Shown here piece after piece: positions 1 through 5,182 of a DNA stretch of 10,392 bases (positions are counted from its first letter, which is position 1; every line of letters starts with the position of its first letter). Under the pieces are notes generated by a model that saw only the letters and a list, made by a program, of their open reading frames with translations, searched no databases and was not told the origin of the DNA. The stretch comes from Candidatus Delongbacteria bacterium. Lineage in GTDB: Bacteria; Delongbacteria; UBA4055. The translations under genes and the position numbers were made by a program. The stretch is taken from positions 1-10,392 of the forward strand of contig JAFGUL010000097.1 in the NCBI GenBank assembly GCA_016938535.1. Direction: 5' to 3'.

Positions 1-200
1 TTCAAGCTCCTTTCCAAGCACGGGAGACCGTTCCCTTTCGAAAACGACCCATCGGTCTTTCTCCATGGTAAGTGTACTTTAGGAGATGAGACTTCAGAAC
101 TTTGTTTTATTTTAATGTCCGGATTATTCCGAATCGGCTAAATGTAAATTATCAGCGCAGTAATGTCAAGCAATGAATTATTGAAAAAAAAGAGGAATTG
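1..200. other. Left-edge region without an identifiable gene
   Basis: No protein family is recognisable here. Two frames are open to the edge. On the minus strand an ATG at 66 begins MEKDRWVVFERERSP and stays open to base 1, but has no ribosome site in front of it. On the plus strand frame 1 is open from base 1 to a TAA at 139-141 (46 codons), ending in LFRIG, and could be the tail of a gene lying to the left. Neither can be chosen on sequence alone. An inverted repeat AGACCG (25-30) / CGGTCT (53-58) lies inside both. A run of eight A at about 184-191 (U-run on the minus transcript) follows the end of the UmuD-like gene, with only a short CACAG/CTGTG hairpin ahead of it, so a terminator there is doubtful. 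Confidence 0.4.
141..169 (-). promoter_or_regulatory. Predicted sigma70-type promoter reading toward the left edge
   Basis: On the minus strand a perfect -35 TTGACA (164-169) is followed by exactly 17 nt and a -10 TACATT (141-146, 4 of 6 consensus). Transcription would start near 134 and run toward base 1, giving a leader of about 70 nt to the ATG at 66. It sits just downstream of the UmuD-like gene, so the next gene on the left may have its own promoter rather than being cotranscribed with it. No gene start here is convincing, so the match could be fortuitous in AT-rich DNA. Confidence 0.45.
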
Positions 201-641
201 TCACAGTCTGTGTATGACCGTTGTCGCTACTCCCCAGATCTCGAATTCCGTGCCTTCCTTTATCTCTATCGGTTTATAGTCGGGATTCTCGGCGATGAGC
301 CTGACGGTTTTATTTTTCCAGTGAAGCCGTTTTACGGTAAATTCACCGTTCACCACAGCCACGACGATCTTGTTGTGAACTGCCTCGAGCGATCGGTCAA
401 CAATAATAATGTCACCCGAATGGATACCCGCTCCTATCATCGAATCTCCCGTGATCTCGACAAAAAAAGTTGCTGAAGGGTTCTTGATAAGGAATTCGTT
501 CAGGTCGAGCGCTCTTTCCATATAGTCGCTTGCAGGTGACGGAAATCCGGCTGAGAGTTTTTCTGTATAGAACGGAAGTTCTGTTTTCTTTGTTGTGCTT
601 ACGGGGAATATTTTAGCTATGTTTTTTATATCTTTCTTCAT
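201..641 (-). CDS. umuD: UmuD-like S24-family self-cleaving protein
   Basis: A 146-residue protein that closely follows E. coli UmuD (139 residues) from the cleavage region to the C-terminus: AGFPSPASDYMERALDLNEF, then GDSM and GEFTVK. UmuD is the regulatory subunit of the error-prone polymerase V. RecA filaments stimulate it to cut itself, and the product works with UmuC. The Ser/Lys dyad is present as Ser67 and Lys104, with the same 37-residue spacing as Ser60/Lys97 of UmuD. The cleavage pair is Ala31-Gly32, 36 residues before the Ser as in UmuD, but Ala-Gly as in LexA rather than Cys-Gly. It lacks a helix-turn-helix, so it is not LexA itself. No umuC follows within the window. The ATG has no ribosome site ahead of it; a -10-like TATATT lies only 7 nt upstream, which would fit a leaderless message. 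Confidence 0.88.
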   Translation of the reverse strand: MKKDIKNIAKIFPVSTTKKTELPFYTEKLSAGFPSPASDYMERALDLNEFLIKNPSATFFVEITGDSMIGAGIHSGDIIIVDRSLEAVHNKIVVAVVNGEFTVKRLHWKNKTVRLIAENPDYKPIEIKEGTEFEIWGVATTVIHRL

Positions 642-648
642 ATTGTGT

Positions 649-654
649 AATATA
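649..654 (-). promoter_or_regulatory. Possible -10 element of a leaderless umuD transcript
   Basis: TATATT (5 of 6 consensus) on the minus strand ends 7 nt before the ATG at 641, so transcription could begin at or beside the start codon. The upstream -35 region at normal spacing (TTTCGC, 672-677) is poor. No GGAG-like ribosome site lies between, in contrast with most other genes here. No CTGT-N8-ACAG type LexA box is seen in 642-752, though LexA boxes differ between phyla. Confidence 0.3.
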
Positions 655-698
655 ATAAAAATTGCGGTTTAGCGAAAATAATTTAATTATGAATTTAT

Positions 699-727
699 TT
701 GCCTTAGACCAAAAGTATTTATATATT
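699..727 (+). promoter_or_regulatory. Predicted sigma70-type promoter of the yggS operon
   Basis: A -35 TTGCCT (699-704), a 17-nt spacer and a -10 TATATT (722-727, 5 of 6) lie in the divergent intergenic gap. Transcription would start near 734, just before the GGAG ribosome site at 741-744 of yggS, giving a short leader of about 20 nt. It is the only good plus-strand candidate before the four closely packed genes that end at 2990. Confidence 0.55.
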
Positions 728-752
728 TGATAAGTAAGCCGGAGAGCCTGAT

Positions 753-1451
753 ATGGTAAAAAATAATTTAGAGATCATTCACAGCAGAATAAAAAAAGCC
801 TGCAAGAAAGCCGGAAAAAAACCGTCCGAAATAATGCTCGTAGCTGTATCGAAAACTTTCCCGGTATCAGCGAATTATGACTGTATTGATAGCGGTCACA
901 ATATATTCGGGGAGAATAAAATACAGGATCTGGTCAGAAAAAGGTCATATATGTATCTCGGAGGCATAAAGGACGCAAAATGGCACATGATAGGTCATCT
1001 GCAGTCGAATAAGGCTAAGCAGGCGGTTCTGAACGCCGACATGTTCCACTGCCTCGATAGTGAGAAACTTGCATCAAAACTCAACTCAGCATGCGAAAAA
1101 GAGGATAAAGATCTTGAAGTTCTGGTTCAGGTCAACTCAAGCGGCGAGGACAGCAAATTCGGAATAAAGCCGGGAGAGCTCAATCTATTCCTAAAGGAGC
1201 TTAAACAGTACAGCAGACTAAAAATCACAGGTCTTATGTCTATAGGCGAGTTCAACGAAGATCCCGAGGATTCCAGAAAAGAATTCAGATTCATGAAAGA
1301 GCTCTTTGATATAGCCGGAAATCATAACGGCGGAAATGTTGACATAAAATACCTTTCAATGGGAATGAGTAATGATTTTGAAGTGGCAATTGAGGAGGGA
1401 GCAAATATTATAAGGCTGGGGACAGCCATCTTCGGAGCGCGGAATAAATGA
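753..1451 (+). CDS. yggS: YggS/PROSC-family pyridoxal-phosphate homeostasis protein
   Basis: A 232-residue cytosolic protein of the YggS/YlmE/PLPHP family, which binds pyridoxal 5'-phosphate and buffers free vitamin B6; no enzymatic reaction is established for the family. The fold is a single alanine-racemase-like TIM barrel. Visible family motifs are AVSKTFP with the PLP lysine at Lys34, NIFGENKIQDL, WHMIGHLQSNKAK, VNSSGEDSKFG, GLMSIG, and the C-terminal LSMGMSNDFEVAI and IRLGTAIFG that form the phosphate-binding end. Length is normal for the family. The ATG has GGAG 8 nt upstream. The stop overlaps the next start as ATGA, so yggS and yggT are translationally coupled, an arrangement common across bacteria. 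Confidence 0.95.
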   Translation: MVKNNLEIIHSRIKKACKKAGKKPSEIMLVAVSKTFPVSANYDCIDSGHNIFGENKIQDLVRKRSYMYLGGIKDAKWHMIGHLQSNKAKQAVLNADMFHCLDSEKLASKLNSACEKEDKDLEVLVQVNSSGEDSKFGIKPGELNLFLKELKQYSRLKITGLMSIGEFNEDPEDSRKEFRFMKELFDIAGNHNGGNVDIKYLSMGMSNDFEVAIEEGANIIRLGTAIFGARNK

Positions 1452-1975
1452 TAGTTCTCTTCTTTGACATTCTTTCTCTATTTATCATAGTCCGTGTGAT
1501 CTTCTCTCTGATCGGATATAATTACGGCGGCATTTACGATTTTGTGTATTTGTGGTCTGAAAAGATCTTAAAGCCCATAAGAAAAAAACTTCCCCCGACA
1601 TCACGGATAGACTGGTCGCCTCTTATAGCTCTTCTGATCTTCGATCTCGGGAAAAAGATCCTTCCTCCGCTGATAGAGTATATTGTTAACGGAAGGTACG
1701 ATCTGATACTTCCTCTGTTCTTCTATGTGTTTATCTCTGTGCTATCTTCGCTTACTGTCTTTTTCCTTATACTTTTTGCCGTCAGAATAATAAATGATGC
1801 GCTTAAAGGCGACAATTATGCATTTACAGCCTTTATCAATTCTGTGACCGATCCTATTGCGAAAAAGGTAAAACAATATATTCCCTTCGGTTATAAGAGA
1901 CATTCGGTATGGATCACGCTCGGTATTCTGATCCTGCTTAAACTGATACTGAGCCGGATAATGGGGCGGTATTAA
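1448..1975 (+). CDS. yggT: YggT/YlmG-family integral membrane protein
   Basis: A 175-residue hydrophobic protein with two YGGT repeats. Predicted membrane segments lie at about 1-25, 58-80, 85-112 and 150-172. The first repeat has the family signature of a Pro and basic stretch followed by RIDWSPLIALL (53-63); the second has VTDPIAKKVKQYIP and ends in a long hydrophobic helix. The family (YlmG in Gram-positives and chloroplasts) is linked to division, chromosome or nucleoid distribution and osmotic tolerance, but its biochemical role is unknown. Its ATG overlaps the yggS stop by 4 nt and no separate ribosome site is needed. Its position between yggS and divIVA supports the assignment. Confidence 0.9.
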   Translation: MIVLFFDILSLFIIVRVIFSLIGYNYGGIYDFVYLWSEKILKPIRKKLPPTSRIDWSPLIALLIFDLGKKILPPLIEYIVNGRYDLILPLFFYVFISVLSSLTVFFLILFAVRIINDALKGDNYAFTAFINSVTDPIAKKVKQYIPFGYKRHSVWITLGILILLKLILSRIMGRY

Positions 1976-1989
1976 CGATTGGAGTAACG

Positions 1990-2460
1990 ATGGAATTTTG
2001 TAAAGACGAAATAGTAAACAAAACTTTCAAACCGGCTTTTAAAGGTTACAATAAAGTCGAGGTCGAAGTCTATCTTGAATATATTGGCGAGGAAGTCGAA
2101 AAGATACTGAATGAAAATGCTGATCTCAAGAAAAAATTCACAGATATAAACAATGATTATCAGAAGTTCTCTAAGGAGAAAGAAAGCTTTAACGATGAGC
2201 AGGTCAGGGCAAAGAAAGAGATAGAACAGATAAAGAGGGATACTCAGAAGTATTGTGAACAGCTTAAGGCGGATGCGAGAGTCAGTCAGCAGAACACGCT
2301 TAAAGAATCCTATGTTATGCTAAAAGACCTCAAAAAAGACATAGATGATCTCAAAAAGATCAAGGAGTCATTCATAAAAAGGTATCAGACCTACCTTAGA
2401 GATCAGCTCGAAAGCTTAAAGCTTTTCCAGAAAGAGAATTACGCGGACGATAAAAAGTAG
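1990..2460 (+). CDS. divIVA: DivIVA-domain coiled-coil protein
   Basis: A 156-residue protein matching DivIVA of Bacillus over most of its length. The N-terminal domain shows NKTFKPAFKGYNKVEVEVYL (10-29), corresponding to the NKTF...FRGYDEDEVNEFL membrane-binding region. A long charged coiled coil follows (about 30-130). The C-terminal DLKKIKESFIKRYQTYLRDQ resembles the tetramerisation segment of B. subtilis DivIVA. These proteins sense negatively curved membrane and recruit division, sporulation or polar-growth partners. GGAG lies 5 nt before the ATG, and the gap from yggT is 14 nt. The central coiled coil is shorter than in Actinobacteria. Similar short DivIVA-domain proteins occur in several Gram-negative phyla, where their partners are poorly known. 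Confidence 0.88.
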   Translation: MEFCKDEIVNKTFKPAFKGYNKVEVEVYLEYIGEEVEKILNENADLKKKFTDINNDYQKFSKEKESFNDEQVRAKKEIEQIKRDTQKYCEQLKADARVSQQNTLKESYVMLKDLKKDIDDLKKIKESFIKRYQTYLRDQLESLKLFQKENYADDKK

Positions 2461-2468
2461 GAGTTTTT

Positions 2469-2990
2469 GTGAGAGCTGTTTTCTTTACTTCAGACTGGGA
2501 AAATATCGTAAGTAACCTGAAAGCAGATGAATTTTTTAATTTCGACTGTAAAGATAATGAGACTCTTAAACTAAAGCTAAGAGATCTTGCTTCAAAAGGC
2601 ATGAAAGAACTTTTTATATTCGGGAACTGCGAAGCACTCGACCCTTCAGCCGGCATCAAAGCCCGCATCATAACAGACCACATAAATGCAACGGGCGACA
2701 ATCCCCTCATCGGCCCCAACGACGATTCCGCCGGCCCCAGATTTCCCGATATGACATTTGCGTATTCGGAAAAGCTGACATCAGAGCTCAGGAATTTCCT
2801 CAGATCGTCAGGCATAAGCTTTTCCGAAAGCGTGCTCTACGGCGCGGACGCTTTTCCGGCAGAACCCGATGAACTTGACAAGCTCAATAGCCTCAACTGC
2901 ACCGTCCGCGACAAGACCACAGTGTGGCTTGACATACTCGCCCGGCATGCCGGGATCGAGGTCGGGGCTGTAGTGAGAACGGTCGGGTAG
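2469..2990 (+). CDS. Truncated, degenerate purine nucleoside phosphorylase-like protein
   Basis: A 173-residue protein recognisably derived from class I (trimeric) purine nucleoside phosphorylase, which is normally about 270-290 residues. ITDHINATGDNPLIGPN (68-84), GPRFPDM (89-95) and LARHAGIEV (157-165) match the PNP core. The first about 80 residues of the enzyme are absent, including the phosphate-binding Ser loop and His86 region. The NAAGG purine-site loop reads GNCEA. The Glu201 segment (family SxET) reads ADAFPAE, and the protein ends before the usual SLITN Asn. Catalysis therefore looks unlikely, although the reading frame is intact and the GTG start has an AGGAG (2459-2463) overlapping the divIVA stop. 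Bases 2470-2579 are about 32% GC while 2641-2980 are about 56%, so the gene may be chimeric. It occupies the usual place of a full PNP gene in such operons by inference only. Confidence 0.75.
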   Translation: MRAVFFTSDWENIVSNLKADEFFNFDCKDNETLKLKLRDLASKGMKELFIFGNCEALDPSAGIKARIITDHINATGDNPLIGPNDDSAGPRFPDMTFAYSEKLTSELRNFLRSSGISFSESVLYGADAFPAEPDELDKLNSLNCTVRDKTTVWLDILARHAGIEVGAVVRTVG

Positions 2991-2997
2991 AAAATTG

Positions 2998-3261
2998 CTA
3001 TTTCTTTATCATCTCAAGCGTAGCCTCTTTCCAGCTGTCGGTGTTTTTAATATAAGGCATTATGAATTGGAGATATTTCTTCCTTGTTCCGTCGCATCGG
3101 AGCCTGTTCAGACCGTTCCTTACTAGAAAATCATAGACCTGCCGCGCGGGAATTTTTATAAGCTCGGGGAAAGAAGCGTATTCGATCATTCTCCTGATGA
3201 GAAAATCATCGGACAGGTTCTCTTTTCCGTCCCAAAGGTATTTATCGGGAATTTTCAGCAT
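2998..3261 (-). CDS. Small partner protein of the nucleotidyltransferase module (DUF6922-like)
   Basis: An 87-residue soluble protein with no catalytic motif that I can see. The pattern LWDGKENLSDDFLIRRMIEYASFPEL near the N-terminus resembles the small DUF6922 group often encoded beside AbiEii-type nucleotidyltransferases, where it probably acts as the antitoxin; this match is from memory and is tentative. The C-terminal half is basic and mixed (NRLRCDGTRKKYLQF). Its ATG lies 20 nt inside the 3' end of the upstream toxin-like gene and has no clear ribosome site, so it probably depends on translational coupling. The stop lies only 7 nt from the convergent PNP-like stop. Being second in the operon is the reverse of the usual antitoxin-first order. 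Confidence 0.6.
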   Translation of the reverse strand: MLKIPDKYLWDGKENLSDDFLIRRMIEYASFPELIKIPARQVYDFLVRNGLNRLRCDGTRKKYLQFIMPYIKNTDSWKEATLEMIKK

Positions 3262-3922
3262 AATTGAACAGATGACCTATCAGTTTTGTTTTGAATGAGT
3301 TGAAATTATAATCCTTGATGTTTTTAGTTAACAGAACTTCGCCTTCAAGAGTTTTATCCGCAAAAACAATAGAGAGCCCTTCGTAATCGAGCAGAGTCAT
3401 TTTTTCTTTTGCCCAAAGAACTGCCTGTTCAAAGCTGAATTCATTCATCAGATAATACAGGTCAACAAAATCCTTGAAAGTTTTTCTGTCATATACCGCT
3501 GTAAGTTTATTTGCGCACAAATTTTCTTTTGAGTCTATATAAATTCCGTTGATCTTATCCCGTCTTCCAATGTTTTTATAATTCTCAAATACAAATTCAA
3601 TTTTAAGAACCGTGCCCCTGTCGTGAATGTACGCTCTCTTAAAATATTCTCTGTTAATTTCTATTTCGATCCTGTACTTTTGAGAAATTCTTGAAAGGAT
3701 ATCTCTGCTTTCGATACTAAAACCTTCTTTTGAACCTTCCAATCCATCGTAAAAAAAATCCAGATCGTCTGAATACCGGTGTTGGTAATAATATCTCGAC
3801 AAACATGTCCCGCCGCTAAGGTAGAAATTGTCATTCTGTATCAGAGAACACACATCGTCCTGTAAGGGATACAGGATTTCTTCATAATAACGGACATTTT
3901 CTTCAGAAGCGATTTTTAACAT
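3242..3922 (-). CDS. AbiEii-type nucleotidyltransferase, probable toxin
   Basis: A 226-residue protein of the AbiEii/AbiGii nucleotidyltransferase family (Pol-beta-like fold). Characterised members such as AbiEii and the MenT toxins transfer nucleotides to targets that include tRNA and so block growth, often as phage defence. Motif I is FYLSGGTCLSRYY (33-45), with Gly37-Gly38-Thr39. The metal-binding motif is RYSDDLDFF with Asp53 and Asp55, and Glu109 in LKIEFVF is the likely third acidic residue. The C-terminal signature is KLTAVYDRKTFKDFVDLYYL (139-158). All expected catalytic residues are kept, so it should be active. AGGAG lies 7 nt before the ATG and a good promoter lies upstream. It overlaps the small downstream gene by 20 nt. 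Toxin activity is inferred from family, not shown. Confidence 0.85.
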   Translation of the reverse strand: MLKIASEENVRYYEEILYPLQDDVCSLIQNDNFYLSGGTCLSRYYYQHRYSDDLDFFYDGLEGSKEGFSIESRDILSRISQKYRIEIEINREYFKRAYIHDRGTVLKIEFVFENYKNIGRRDKINGIYIDSKENLCANKLTAVYDRKTFKDFVDLYYLMNEFSFEQAVLWAKEKMTLLDYEGLSIVFADKTLEGEVLLTKNIKDYNFNSFKTKLIGHLFNYAENSR

Positions 3923-3952
3923 AAAGCTACTCCTACAATTATTACAGTCTGA

Positions 3953-3981
3953 ATAATACGAAATTATATTTTAAGATACAA
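3953..3981 (-). promoter_or_regulatory. Predicted promoter of the nucleotidyltransferase module
   Basis: On the minus strand a -35 TTGTAT (3976-3981), a 17-nt spacer and a -10 TATTAT (3953-3958, 5 of 6) lie about 30 nt before the toxin-like ATG. With the AGGAG ribosome site this gives a short, efficient-looking leader. The module therefore appears transcribed on its own and not by readthrough from the efflux operon upstream. No clear palindromic operator overlaps it. Confidence 0.55.
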
Positions 3982-4052
3982 GAGTTCTTTATTTTTTTAC
4001 TCTTAACAGGATATCAGATTTGTTGCGCACAGGGGGATATAAATTGCAAATG

Positions 4053-4092
4053 GCTAAAAAGAAACATAGATTTTAATCTTTTTGGCTTTTTT
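4053..4092 (+). terminator. Terminator-like hairpin, plus-strand orientation
   Basis: GCTAAAAAG (4053-4061) pairs with CTTTTTGGC (4078-4086) through 9 base pairs including one G-U, and six T follow at 4087-4092 on the plus strand. The 16-nt loop contains AGATT/AATCT, which can pair further. On the minus strand the same hairpin follows the efflux operon by about 25 nt but lacks a U-run after it, so it would be a weaker stop there. The stem is AU-rich, which lowers confidence. There is no plus-strand gene between 2990 and this point. Confidence 0.45.
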
Positions 4093-4115
4093 ACAAGGTG
4101 GTTATTTCTTTAATT

Positions 4116-5159
4116 CTAATCCACGATCCTGACTTTATCCCCGTCTTTTAATAGAGCTCTGCCTTCGGATATGAGCTTATCTCCTGCTTTTAAACCCTCT
4201 GTTATCTCTATCTGATTACCGTTGTTCTCGCCTTTAACGATCTGTTTTTTTACTGCGGTGCCTTTGTCTGCGAGATATACATAATCTTTTCCGCCTTCTC
4301 TGAAAATAGCATCTCTCGGTATGGCTATAGCGTCAGCTTTATTATACACTTTCGTATAAACATAAACGAAAATTCCGGGCATGAGCTCATCTTCTTCATT
4401 ATTTACAGTAACTTCGACGGAAAAACCTCTCGCTGCGGGGTTCGATGACATTGAAATTTTATTTATGGTGCCTGTGAATTCTCTGTCTTTCAACCCGTCC
4501 CATTTTATCCTGACTTCCTGACCTTTTTCATAATTTTTAATTTTCTCTTCTTCGATAAAGATAGAGGTCTTGAGTTTTGAAGTTTTGATGATCTTGCAGA
4601 AAGGTCTTCCGGGATCGTTCTTCTCGCCTGTGTTAAAAAAAACATCTGCTACTACTCCTGATACGGGAGAGATGACTTTTACGAGTTGTTTTGTAGCATT
4701 GAAGTTGGCTTTAGCTATCTTGTACTGAGCTTCTATCTCATCTAACTGCTGCTGTGAAATTCCGCCGGACTCATATACTCTTTTCATTCTCTCGTAGGTC
4801 TTTTCGGTGGTTTCGAAACCGATCTTAGCCTGATTATAGTTGGCCTGTGGGTTATTCGAAGGGAATTCTGCAAGGACATCATTTTTCTTCACTACATCTC
4901 CGACCTCGACATTGACTGCTGAATAGTTGTCTCCGAGAAGTCCGAAAACCGATACTTCCTCAAATCCTGAGAGGGTTCCTGTATATTCATCCCATTTCGT
5001 CAGATCTTCTCTTTTTATCTCTGTTATTCTGACAGGGAATCCGTTTTTCTGCTGAAGAGTTTCAACAGAGGTGTCTTCAACAGCGGCGGATTCGGATTTT
5101 GAGCATCCTGTCAAAAAGAGCAGTGCGGCGGTTAGAGCAATAAAATATTTTTTCGTCAT
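4116..5159 (-). CDS. RND efflux periplasmic adaptor (membrane-fusion lipoprotein)
   Basis: Membrane-fusion protein that joins the RND pump to the outer-membrane channel. The N-terminus is a lipoprotein signal ending in LLFLTGC, with the lipidated Cys at residue 19 from the start chosen here. An alpha-hairpin of about 55 residues (NPQANYNQAK to LVKV) lies between two lipoyl half-motifs (EVGDVVKKNDVLAEF and ISPVSGVVADVFFNTGEK). A beta-barrel region (TSIFIEEEKI onward) and a C-terminal membrane-proximal domain (AIPRDAIF...EGLKAGDKLISEG) follow. At 347 residues it is normal for the family. I prefer the ATG at 5159 over the GTG at 5168, because AAGGTGA sits about 6 nt before the ATG, while the GTG itself lies within that ribosome site. 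It is last in the operon, although fusion proteins usually precede the pump. Confidence 0.92.
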   Translation of the reverse strand: MTKKYFIALTAALLFLTGCSKSESAAVEDTSVETLQQKNGFPVRITEIKREDLTKWDEYTGTLSGFEEVSVFGLLGDNYSAVNVEVGDVVKKNDVLAEFPSNNPQANYNQAKIGFETTEKTYERMKRVYESGGISQQQLDEIEAQYKIAKANFNATKQLVKVISPVSGVVADVFFNTGEKNDPGRPFCKIIKTSKLKTSIFIEEEKIKNYEKGQEVRIKWDGLKDREFTGTINKISMSSNPAARGFSVEVTVNNEEDELMPGIFVYVYTKVYNKADAIAIPRDAIFREGGKDYVYLADKGTAVKKQIVKGENNGNQIEITEGLKAGDKLISEGRALLKDGDKVRIVD

Positions 5160-5182
5160 CTTTTTCACCTTTATTTTAAATT

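Noticed and set aside
2..50. 16-codon minus-strand frame from an ATG at 52 with GGAG 8 nt upstream
   Set aside because: It is very short, stops at base 2, resembles no known peptide and competes with another open frame; the ribosome site match is likely chance.
202..212. CACAG/CTGTG hairpin near the umuD stop as a terminator or SOS box
   Set aside because: The stem is only 4-5 bp, lies within the coding end, and the T-run begins about 11 nt later; the spacing does not fit CTGT-N8-ACAG.
2396..2815. 139-codon minus-strand frame across the divIVA/PNP-like junction
   Set aside because: It is antisense to two recognised genes, has no family resemblance, and its length is explained by the GC-rich stretch of the PNP-like gene.
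5160..5168. GTG at 5168 as the start of the fusion lipoprotein
   Set aside because: The GTG falls within the AAGGTGA ribosome site that is well placed for the ATG at 5159; the signal peptide and lipobox remain complete from the ATG.
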